DNA of 64,000 nucleotides from Paragorgia papillata (Eukaryota; Cnidaria; Anthozoa; Scleralcyonacea; Coralliidae), in NCBI GenBank assembly GCA_035771165.1, contig JAWNZC010000229.1:1747501-1811500 (forward strand), written 5' to 3'. Made by a program: the position numbers and the translations under genes. Positions 35,201-47,400 of this stretch are shown here, one piece after another. The notes below the pieces were generated by a model that searched no databases, was not told the origin of the DNA, and saw only the letters and a list, made by a program, of their open reading frames with translations. Numbering within the stretch: the stretch's first letter is position 1; the number at the start of each line of letters is the position of its first letter.

Positions 35201-38200
35201 AGCATAAATAGGTGAAACGTGTAATTTTCTTACCTTGCTTAAGGTGCTCTGATACTCAACAGCCAAATAATTTGTGTAACTGTGCGTGTTTCCTCATTTG
35301 CATGGCAGGCTACATTCGATGACATAATCATCAACAAGAACAGAACACCGTGTCCCAAAAGACTGCAGGCTCAAATCGCGAATCTCGATTCTCCGCATTT
35401 ATTACGTACGGTTTACAATAGAAGATTGGCAACAATACAGTAATAGAAAATTCAACGGTCTTTTTCAACAAATTCCAAATTATTTTAGTGCAACATTTTA
35501 TGTCAATTCAGAAAGTTAATTTTTATTGAATAGTTCAAAATTCGTCGTATAATGATTTTTACCAAAGAAGGTGGCTTTTTCGATTTAAAAGTCGCCGGCT
35601 AGCGTCGTGAAAATGCCGGCCACAGCCGGCAGCCGGCTGCTATTTTGAACCCTGGGTATCAGATTCAACACAGGTGGCCTCGAGGCAATGGCAAAGCAGA
35701 GGCAGCTGTCAAAGGCGTGAAACAGCTACTAAAAACATCGGGCAAGGATAAGCTTCAACAAAGCCTGCTAAATTACAGAAATACACCACAGGTTGGTCAC
35801 ACTCTGAGTCCAGCTGAGAGGTCTATGGGCAGACGTACACGTGGGATACCACCCATATCGCGCCAACTCCTAGCTCCACCATAGATAATGATGGAAGGGG
35901 AACTGGATAGGAAACTTACGAAACCGGAAATAATGTTTGCACAACTTGCTATGGTAATTATACACTTATAAGGGGCTAATGCACCTAACTGGTGGTCCCA
36001 CATTGCTAAAATCAGACACTGCTGAACTTAAGTGATATTACTCTATTGTTTAATTTCAGCAATAGCTAATCCTGGCCATGTGGGACCACCCGTTAGATGC
36101 ATTAGCTACCTACAAGTGCATAATTACCATAGCAAGTTGTGCAAACATAGTTTCCGGTTTCGTAACATCGTTTAAGTTTCCTATCCATTTCCCCTTCCAT
36201 TATCTTTGGCTCCACACTCGGGTGATTCTGCAGCGGTGCAGTCTATTATAGCAGGAAAACCATCTCGTGCCAAAGAATACTATGACAAACGAAAGGGACT
36301 TGACCACAGTCCACTCAAAATTGGTGACTTTGCCTACGTCAAGCCTTCTCCACGCAACAAGGGCAGTCCATGGGCGTATGGAGTCATAACAGACAAGCCA
36401 AATGTCAGGTCCTATACAGTAAGCACACCATCAGGCTCAATCCGCAGAAACAGAATCCAAGTACACCAGGCAGTGGCACCTCCAGTATTACAGCAAGACG
36501 ACCGGGTACTCTCGGTACCTCCAGCCAAACAACCCAGTGACAGATCTAGCCACGACAAGGAATACCGAACTACCTACCAGCAGTGCACAAGCAGCAAGTG
36601 ATGATTCCACCCCTCTGATGATAGAGAACCATTTGTCAGCCTCACCTCCAGAAGACCATCATATACTAGCACAACCACAGTTGAAAGAAAACCCAAGTGC
36701 CAGACAGGAAACAAACAGACAGGAAATAAATCAGGAGGATCTACCAGTCACCACCAGATCTGGCAGAATCTCTCGGAAGCCTAAGCGGTTAGGTCTTTAG
36801 TAACTTATTGTATGTAAACCAGATACTTTACTTTTCTAGGATTGTACTTTCTATTTATTTGTTGTTGGTTTTTTTTAAAAAAGAAGAGAGGGAGATGTTA
36901 GGTATCGTAACTAATCGTACATGTATCGTAATTAGTCGCAGGCTAATATACTGTCGGGACATCCCGTGATATCTTGGGAGAGTATATAAGTAGGTCGAGT
37001 GAGATATCTAGGTGAAGTTGTATAAACGTTTATAAGAGAGAGATATATAAATAAAAATATAAAAGCTAACAAACTGTTGCACGTCTTTGGGTTCGTTCTA
37101 TTTTAACAATTAGTTCAGCGTAGATTGTGAGGCCCAGATCTGAGTTACATAACCAAAGTAAGGGCGTATGATTGCTAAGTATAGATTGTTCTCTTTGTCG
37201 CAGTATGTCGGATGTGTCGTGTATTTCTCCTAATTACCCTAGTAACTTGTTAGCACGTGCACTGCTCGTTAACTTGTTTGTTCCAGGTAAGGTCGGAGGA
37301 AATCCAGACACCGAGGGGAAATATAGTATATATTGTTATATATCATGTGTCAAAGTCCATTTTTCTAGTTTTCTGATTGGGCGAACGGTCCTTGCGTGGT
37401 GGTCCGAAAATCGTGATGTTTCCCGTGTAACCCACGGCAGCGGGTAACATTACATTTATTTTTCCCCAGGGGAAAATATGAATACCGGAAGTAGATGGTC
37501 AGGTTCAGTTTGTCTTTGTTTTCTCCAGTTTTCCTTCATTCAAAACAATGTCTGAAGGTTTTGCTCAACATTTCTGTTGTCATTTAAAGCCGGTTTTCCA
37601 CTTGCGAATTTTTTCGCGCGAATCGAATTTTTCTTTTGTCTTATGAGCTCTCAGCTGGAACTAATTAGAAATCTATTCAATATTTACAATAGAAATGTCG
37701 ATTCGCGCGAAAAAATTCGCAAGTGGAAAACCGGCTTGATATATAAGAAAACACTTATTTACTGGTTCGTCGTTGTTGCCCTCGGCTTCGCCTCGGGAAC
37801 CAACGGCAGTCTCGGGGCCACAAATCACACTGTTTCCCTTGGCGCCAGGAAATTATATTATATTATATTATTATATTAAATTATATTAAATTATATTAAA
37901 TTATATTTAAGAAACATTTTTATTATTATTATTATTATTTATTATTATTATTATTATTATTTTATTATTATTTTCATTTTTATTATTATTGTTATTATTA
38001 TTATTATTATGAAAGTTATTATGAAATTATTATTAATCTCTGCATATGCAGGAAATTATGTAAGGCATCGAGCCACAGCCTGTGGCCTGGGGTGCCTTAG
38101 ACTTTATAATCTCTCCTTGGCACTGTTCTTATGTGTCCATTACTTTTCGTAAAATTGTTCCCGAACCCAGCAAGCAAACACGCTGTAAGATTTCCATGCT

Positions 38201-38464
38201 AGATGGCATTTCCAATATCTTCAGCCACTTTTCAAATCCCCTTGATATTGCCCCCAATGCACCTATAACTATCGGTATGATTTTAACCGACCGGCAGTTC
38301 CAAATTCGCTTGATTTCGATTTTCAGGTCATGGTAATTTTCCACTTTCTCTCTCTCCTTGTTTACAACTCTTGTATCAAATGGGCAGGCGATGTCGATAA
38401 TCCAGCAAGATCTTTCTTCTTTATTTAGTAACAAAATATCGGGTTTATTGTGTTCAATATGGTG

Positions 38465-38497
<33 letters not shown>

Positions 38498-41400
38498 GTT
38501 ATTGCTATTATTATTATTATTAAATTATATTAAATTATCTTTAAGAAACATTTTCCGTGTTTCTATTTAACAATTAGACCACGAGCCGTAACGTATCCGT
38601 TGAGGCTTCTTTAATTAATACATTTTTTAACTGGCAACATGCAAGAAACGTTCAACAGTCATTTCGGACATTTCTTTGGTCCCGTGCGGTATCTGATGGA
38701 AAGTTTTCTTGCATAATTTAGCATGGGTTTTCATGTACAATATTGAAACAATATATTTCTATTCATTTGATATGTAAAAGTGACCAAAAGTTGAAAGAAA
38801 CTTTAGCTTGTAGTTTACATCACGAAATCTTGTCAATAGCAAGCGTAATTTGGAAATGTGTTTTGTTTGTAGTTACTTCGTTTTAAACGAACAGAGAAAA
38901 ACAATTTAACGATCTTACCATTAATAATTTCCATTGTAACTATTTTGTAGCTATTTCCATTGTAACTATTTTGTTTTCTGTAGAACTTAAAAATGTTCAA
39001 TTTCTTCTGTCATTTGTCCACCGTTATAATTTCGGCGCCATTGTTGCTTAACAGAACAACCGCTGGCTCGTGATATAGTACGCATTTTGTCATTGGTTAA
39101 TTTCGTTAAAAGAGGGCTTTTCATTGGCTTATCGCCAGAGGTTTCTATTTAACAATTAGTCACCGAAGTCGAGGTGACTATCGGTGAATATTTACCGAGC
39201 CGTGAAGCGGCGAGGTAAATACACCGATAGTCACCGAGACTGAGGTGACTAATTGTTTTAGTATAATTTCAGAGGTTGATAAAAAACCAATCACGTTGAA
39301 ACAAAAACTTTTAAACAACTGCTTTCATTTTAACAGTGGTGATTCTGTTTATTCACAGACGATGTTAGCAAGCCACAGTCTTTGTCAGTAAATAATTTCA
39401 AAAAAAGAGTAAACAACATCCTACTTTGGAATTGAACTTGTACATACATTCAAATATATGCTAAAAAGACTTTTTTCTGGTGTTTTGGATCCTGTGTTAT
39501 GGCTTTTTTGCACTTAATTCATGTTCAATCTTATGTTCTTCACTCATGACGAAGTTTTCGCCACATCGCTACGACCAAAACCTAGCCAAAACATACAAAA
39601 AATACGAAGAATTATAGAAAATATACTTCCTTACCTTTATAAAGTTTTGTTTTCACGATATTTGATATGTACAACATCTCAGTGATAAATGTTTTCAGTA
39701 TTATGCTCTTTTGTTTGTCTCAAAAACTACAGACCCCATTTTGAAAAAAAATAATCAACAGTTCAATGAACCAACAAATTCTAACATCTCATGCTTCAAA
39801 ATGACAACTCCGAGGGGGAGACTGAAACGAGTAAAGTCAGTGCAGTGTTGAATAAGTACCAGTCTCTTTTCCAAAACTACTTTTGAAGAACAATTTCTTG
39901 TGATGCAATAGTCACCGCGCTAGGCGGTGACTATCACCTCAGATTCACCGCTGAGCGGACCAATCAGAAAGCTGGAAAGCCTCTTTTCCACATGAAATTA
40001 TACTAACAGCGGATAGTAACTCCTGCGATAGCCAATGAAATTCAAGGATTTGTGATAGAAACTTGTAAATTTATACTAAAGAATTATAGAAACACGCAGG
40101 GAAGTTTGGGAAAACGAGAAATTACAGTGGGAACACGAGCCCAGAGGGCGAGTGTTTCCACACTATTTCGAGTTCATCCAAACTTTCACAAGTGTTTCTA
40201 TAACTCTATAGGAACACGGAAAAAATGTTTTCTATTTGCTTTATAGAATAATCCGTCAAAAATAGATGAAACGTTAAAAATTATCCCAAATAAAAAGCAT
40301 AGATTCTCATTACCCTCCATTGATGGCGTATTGGATAGCGTTTGATTCTGTACAAGTTTTAATTAGGCGTAATCTATCCATTTTCCCCATAGAGTTATAG
40401 AAACACGGGTTTCAACCAATTGCAATCAGCGCTTGCGTTTTCAAAATGTTATTTTATAAAGTATATATACAATATATAAAATATTAATATTATATATTTT
40501 GTAGAAACAATTGACATAAACATTAAACTCCTATCGTGTAGACATGCTTTAACTTGATGAAAAATATTTTTCAATTTTATATTTATGTTTATCCATGTTT
40601 GTATAAAAAGCTACGATTTTCAGCTAATTACAATGTACGTTTAACAAATGATGTGGCTATCCTCTGAAACAAACCCCGAACATTAAAACGTTTTATATGA
40701 AAGTGTCATGAGCCTCTGCAATATAATACTTAATTAATACCCATACTATTCATGAAGTAGATTAAATTTTATAAAATTAAATAAATTTTAGGGTACAAGC
40801 AACCCGTAATATTGTAACAACTGGAAAGTTAAAAATGTCAGCCAGCCAGTTCATAAGTCATTATTCAGATAAATAAAAAAACTTGTCTGAGACATAGACA
40901 ATGACATTTATATAACAGACATACAGATTATATGCACAAAAGGAAAGACGTGTAGAACATGCATAAGCAATACACTAAACTACAAGTGTAACATCATAAA
41001 ATTTAGTAAATTAAGTAAATTACTATGTTACAGGAAAGCAGTATTATATACAATGCAATGCCTCAATGCAAAAATGAAGAGCTAGTATATATTTTAAGAA
41101 ATTTTGTTTTATTGACTTTCGATAAATAAGGACAATGAAGAACCTCGGGCACGCTACTTGCAGTATAACAATTTGGAACAAGTGTAAATATTAAATTGTG
41201 CTTGTTTTTCTTCAAGGTACACACTGGCTTTCAGAGATTGTTTGGCTGATTTACAACGAAGGAAGGACAAGTGATATTAGCATACACAAACGTGTTTGTT
41301 TTTTTGAGGCAAACAAACTTTTATCTTCCAATACTGCTGACAGTCGACCTTCCTTGGAGAGTCGTTCCAGTCCCCGACTGACTTTTTCACATTTGCCATT

Positions 41401-44400
41401 TCATGTAATTCCTAAAGGTCATTGCAAAGAAACACAATGCAAGTACATATATATTGCTAGGAATCCTAAAGATGTCGCAGTTTCATATTTTCACTTTTTA
41501 AAGAGCTATGGTGACGATCCCGATCATTGCCGTTTTCGAGGTTCATTTGAATTTTTTGTAAAGATATTCACACAAGGAGAAGGTGAGAGAAATAAACCAA
41601 AATATAATCATATAATGTCATTAATAGCGCTATAGTATAGTTAACATGTACCAAGTGTGTATTTCTTGCTTTCTACATGATTAGGCGAACGGTAGCAGTT
41701 AAAAAATTGTGATCTTTAATTCGGTGTTATCGAAAAAAGAATAACAAGATTATAAATATGGATAACATCAATTTAAAATTGTCAATTCTAGATCTGCCTT
41801 GAAAAATACTACTAAAAGATGCAAACTTTGCCTGGCTGAGAAATACCATCCAACAATGTCATGCACCTCCTCAACAAACGAAACGATTAAATAACTTCTA
41901 TCAAGTTGTCGCTACATAAACAAATATTATATCTAACTTCAAAGAAACACCGCCTGCCATTTAAATCCTCCAAAAAACCCTACAAACACAACTTCGCATC
42001 TTTTTGAAAGGAAAAAACAATCAGTGGCGTAGCCAGGATCTTGTTTTTTTTTGGGGACAAGAACCTCGATCTCTTAGGGGCTCCTGGGGTGTGCCCCCTC
42101 CCCCCACCCCCCCGAGAAATTTTTTATTTCTAGGGTCTCTGAAACACTATTTCCTGCATTTTGAGGCTAGTATTTAAGAGTAATCCGAAAGCAATAAATT
42201 GCACAATTTTGTTATTATAAAACCAGAACCTAGAATGACACACGTCAGAATATCTTCAGATTTATTTATGAACAAGTTGTCAATGTAAAACCAGGTTGGA
42301 GGCATTTTGTATAGACCCTTAGTATTGCAATTTATAGCATATGCATATGCCGGCTATATATATATATATATATAACCAACCTCGTTCCCAGGGCCTTTTT
42401 GAAATTGGTGGGGCGGGAAAAGGCCCTGGAATCGGCTGATGGATTCTGTGCTTTCATTGGTTGATCGGTTTTCTTAAATATTCCTCGTAAACACAATTAC
42501 ATGTAATGCAAAGTTTCAATGGATTTGGTCATCACTCGTAATCGACAATAGCTCATAATCTGTCCACGTAAATACCTTGATCTGTTCTTATAGTGGCGGA
42601 TGACGTGGAAAACTATTGAATCGACTCTTGAAGAAAATAATTTGCGCTCGGAGTTCAATTCTGCCGTCTTGTGGCGGTTAATACAAAAGTTGTCATATGG
42701 CTCGGGTATTCAGCAAAAGCTAGGATTTATGTGCAAAAGTGCAGAATATAATACTTGTCGGATTGAGATTCGAGTTCAAAGTTGATAAGCAGAAAGTGCG
42801 AGCGAGGTATTTGTTTTCAACATGAGCGAATTTAGACGAAAGGGCCAAAATATGCAAATTTATATGACTAGAAGTTACTATCGCAAGTAAAGTGCTGCCT
42901 CAAATGCAATAACAACCTGTGCACTTTGTGGCCAACAAACCCCCCCCCCCCCCTTGCCCACTTGATCCAAGTTTTCCCACTCCACCCAAGTTTGCCCACT
43001 CCACCCAAATTTGCCTACTCCACCTGTTTGCCCACTCCACCCAAGTTTGCCCACTCCACCCAAGTTTGCCCACGTCACCCAAGTTTGCCCACTCCACCTG
43101 TTTGCCCACTCCACCCAAGTTTGCCCACGTCACCCAAGTTTGCCCACTCCACCCACGTTTGCACACTCCATCCGAGTTTGCCCACTCCATCCAAGTTTTC
43201 CCACTCCACCCAAATTTGCCCACTCCACACAAGTTTGCACATTCCACCCACGTTCCCCCACTCCAAGCAAGTTTGCCCACACCATCCAATAAGAGCCCAC
43301 AGATCTAGAGTTGCCTGTGAAGGTAGCTGGAAAGTTTAAAAATTTAATATTAATTACAGTGTACTGTATACACAGAGTATGTACACATGTATTTTTTTAA
43401 TTATAAGATCGAAAACTACAAATTACTATAACTTATCCATTGACATGATTGACAAGGGTTTTGACAAGATATACACACAATTAATTTACAAATAGTAAAT
43501 AATCATGCCTCGTGTTCTAATGCTGTGGCACTGCAAATGCAATTAATGCAATTCAAATTGTCTCATGTTATGAGTTAAGGCTAATTTCCACTCAGGAAAA
43601 TCTTCCTCAGGACCGGAACAGACAGGAAAGTTTTCTTTGTCTTGTGAGCTCTCGGTCGGAACTAATGACTTTAACACAAAGAAAACTTTCCTGTCCTTTC
43701 CTATCCTACGGAAGATTTTCCTGAGTGGAAACTGGCCTAACTTAGAGCTTAAAAATATACAGCAATGTACCATGCATAATTATTTGAGTCCTTATAAAGA
43801 ATATTTTTAGAATTTATAAGTAAAATATGTTCTTAGCCGACAAGGTGTCAATGCCTAGAACAGCGCAGTTGGTATAACTGAATGGTTCAGCAAAATAAAA
43901 TCATCACGCGTAATATAATTCTCAGAAGCAAGACACTGTCAACTCTAGCTGCTTGTCGAGTTCCACTTGAATATACTGGATTAATAGCGCCGATGCACTC
44001 AAGACTGACCAATGAATGATGAATACTTCCGAAAGCAAATAAAGACATGATGTATCGTTCTTACCGTAAAATTTTCCTTCGAGGAAGAAGGTAAACTGCT
44101 CATGATCATGGCATTGCCAGTTCAGAAATCCATCGCCGTCGTGGTGTTAACCAACTTCAGACTATGATGCAATTTCACTGACCTATATATATAACTGGAC
44201 TGCGGGTGCTGCCCAAAAATGTGTCCCCATTTTCACTTTCAAAATGGCGGCATTTATGGGTCCTTCTCACTGATCTCAATAAAACTGGATAGGCCATGGG
44301 GCCATCATGGCGAGTGGTCATAAAACTTCGAGCTCCCGAAAATTGTTACTTTTTCTTTACCTTTTTGTACTAATTTATGGAATAAGTCAATGGAAAAGCA

Positions 44401-47400
44401 AGATTTTAACAAGTTTAGTGGAACACAAGCTGTTGTACGAAAGTAGAGAAGCTGCAATTGCAAAAACGATTCTTAACGGAATTTACGGTCGTACTCATCG
44501 GCTAACGGTCAAACAACGACCGTTAGCGAATTCACTAAAATTTGCCATTGGATGCCGTTTTTTTCTTTACGCATCTTACTCAGTCATCGTAATTTGTTCA
44601 TCGGGCGACGTTGAAGCTAACCCTGGACCAGGAACTGCTGGGCGTACGATATTGTCTCGGGAAAATGGAACATTAAAATGTATCAACTAAACAACACACC
44701 AACTAGAGGTGATAACGTACTTGATCTTGTTCTTACCAACAAACCCGATTTGGTAACTATACAAGAAATATGTTCTCCTACAGAAGCAGAAATTCTCACC
44801 GATCACAGTATTATCATCTTCGACATATTGGCATCTCCTAAAGCTTCACCAAAAATTCACAGAACTGTATATGACTATAATCGTGGCAATTTTGATGCTC
44901 TGCGATGTCCTCTCGAATCTCTAAATTTATCTAAGTTGATTTCATTAGACGGTGATATTAACCAAGACTGGTTGAATTAGAAAGATACATTCTTTGGTGC
45001 AGTTAATGAACATATACCAACTAAAAAACTACGGAATCGAAATAATTTACCATGGATCAATGGTGAAATACTTCACTACATCAAAAAGAAAAACTCCATA
45101 AGACTGCGACTAAAGAAATCTTTCAAACCAAGTGATCACCTCCGACAAAAGTTCAAAACACTTAGAACTACAATCAAGCAGGTGATCAATGAACGTCGAT
45201 CTAACTACATTAACTATATCTGCAATGATGTTGGACACAACCCTAAACGTTTCTGGTCGTTGTTCAAATTGAAATCCAAGTGTCGCAATGTTCCTGAGAA
45301 AATATCAGTAAAATTAAACGAAAACGTTCGTTCGCATGCAGAAAATGCCACCGAGATAGCAACTCTTTTCAACAGATATTTTACATCAATATTTACCACT
45401 GATTCGAATATTAATGAAAACACTAACACTGTAGAACAACCATGCGAACCATTTTTAAATGAAATTATTCTGACTGAAGAAACAGTTTTATCAGCACTTA
45501 GGAACCTCGATAACAACAAAGCCCACGGAGAAGACCAAATTTCAGCATGTCTACTGAAAGAAACCGCAATTCAGATTACTCCATCGCTCTGCACTCTGTT
45601 CAATAAGTCCTTACAAACTGGAATACTACCACGTGATTGGAAACTTGCTAATGTTGTTCCCATACACAAGAAAGGAAATAAAGAACATGCAGAAAACTGA
45701 TTTCCCTTCTTTCTCTTATTTCCAAACTACTGGAACGTTTAGTATTTGACATCATTAAAGATCATGTTCTCAACCAAAATAACTCTTCTCAACATGGCTT
45801 TATCACCGGTAAATCTTGTGTCACCCAACTTATTGAGGTTCTAGATAACATAGGCAGTCAGTTAGATCTTGGGAAACAGATTGATGTGATTTACCCATTG
45901 AACTATAAGAAGACTGGAACGATAACTCAGGGGGGGATTTTGAAGCCAGTGCCAGTCTCTTTGCAGGTAGCTCCCGTGCTTCAAGTTACTTAATATTCAT
46001 CCCGCCATATATTTTGTTTGGGACGATAACAAATTACTCCAAAACAACGAATAGTTGAAATACATTGTGTAAGTATGTTTTTAGAAATAGCATTGCCTTC
46101 AATTTGATGTATAGTATAAGTTTCCTCGTTATGTTAAACTTTTTCAAATGTAGTAAATGTTCGGCCATATTTCGTTGGGAAATAACACTAAGAAACTTGT
46201 TGTAGTTTTTCTGAGTTTTGAGCTGAAATACTTAACGCCAAACGTTGGGCTGTATATGAAACTGAAGCTATTGAAAAATGTTATTTGGTATAGAAACTTC
46301 AAGAGTTTAGCTAAAAGGGAAATAATTAAAAACTATAAAAACAACTGCCATTTTGTAACGTTCGGCAAACAAAATGGCAGTTGTTTTTCTATTTTTTAAA
46401 TATTTCCCTTTTAGCTAAAGTCTTGAAGTTTCTATACCAAATAACATTTTTCAATAGCTTCAGTTTCATATACAGCCCAACGTTCAGCGTTAAGTATTTC
46501 AGCTCAAAACTCAGAAAAACTAACATTTAAAGATATTTTGGCTTCACCCAATCATAGGGCCTGTTTATGGAGTTAGCGTTCCAGTCTTCCTATAGAGTTC
46601 ACTGGATTTACCTCGATATGTCAAAGGCGTTTGACAACGTTAGTCATCGGCGCCTTCTACTTCGTCTTCGCGACTTTGGTTTCGGAGGTAGCATTCTGAC
46701 GTGGTTCGGCTCTTACTTAAAAGATCGTCGTCAACAAACTAACTTACTTGGTGCAACATCTACACCGCTACCTGTGACTTCTGGGGTACCTCAAGGTTCC
46801 ATTCTTGGACCGTTACTTTTTTTATTATACACCAATAATCTATCCAACTCTGTCGTAAACTCTAACCTAGCAGCATTCGCCGATGACACTAAGATCTTCA
46901 AAGAAATCAACTTAGAAGCAGACGCAGCATCCCTGCAAAATGACCTCTCCAACTTCGAAATCTCTTCTTCCAAAGCCGGTCTCCATCTAAACATATCTAA
47001 ATGCAAAACCATTCATATAACTAGAAAAATTACCAGAATTGAGTATCCATACCAATTAAAAGATACCATGTTGGAGAATACAGATTGTGAATGTGACCTG
47101 GGAGTATGGACGACAGGAAACCTGACTTGGTCTAAGCAAGTGGCACAGCAAACCAGCACAGCCAACAAACTGCTGGGGTATATCAGAAGATCTACCAAGA
47201 ACATTAAGTCCTTTCCAATACGACGAAAACTTTACCTTTCTCTAGTCCGTTCACAGCTGGTTTATGCATCTCAAGTATGGGCTCCGCAGTCAGTCGAATT
47301 AATATCTAGAATTGAACGTGTTCAACGACGGGCTTCCAAATTCATTCTGGATTCTAGAACGACTACTTACGACTAAACTCCTTCCTTTAACGTACTGGCA

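Larger units (their letters stand above)
31173..35654 (-). mobile_element. hAT element with ZNF862-like transposase
   Basis: Terminal repeats CAGGGTTCAAAATA (31173) and the inverted form (35641-35654) are typical hAT ends. The transposase remnant lies on the minus strand at 34610-32097, and 31185-32090 and 34620-35640 are non-coding flanks. The 8 bases outside the two ends (ACTATGAC and GGTATCAG) do not match, and about 2 kb of the Ty3-type pol gene is missing at this point, so insertion was followed by deletion or recombination. Confidence 0.85.
26821..37074 (+). mobile_element. Ty3-type LTR retrotransposon, broken by later insertions
   Basis: Two LTRs (26821-26977 and 36896-37074) frame gag, protease, RT start and integrase end in Ty3 order. 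A purine-rich tract (36880-36895) directly precedes the 3' LTR. The flanks GTTG and TTGC fit a short duplication (CGTTG on the left, TGTTG on the right). It inserted into a minus-strand CR1-like LINE. Interruptions: the palindrome 28077-29586, unknown DNA 29587-30465, the hAT element 31173-35654 with loss of most RT, all RNase H and the integrase front, and a MITE 35880-36206. Confidence 0.9.

Noticed and set aside
42023..42120. hAT element starting CAGTGGCGTAGCCAGG
   Set aside because: No inverted partner or octamer duplication found nearby, so the element cannot be delimited.
42878..43339. Several proline- or tryptophan-rich frames of 60-137 codons on both strands
   Set aside because: All arise from the 19-bp minisatellite; frames exist in several phases at once.
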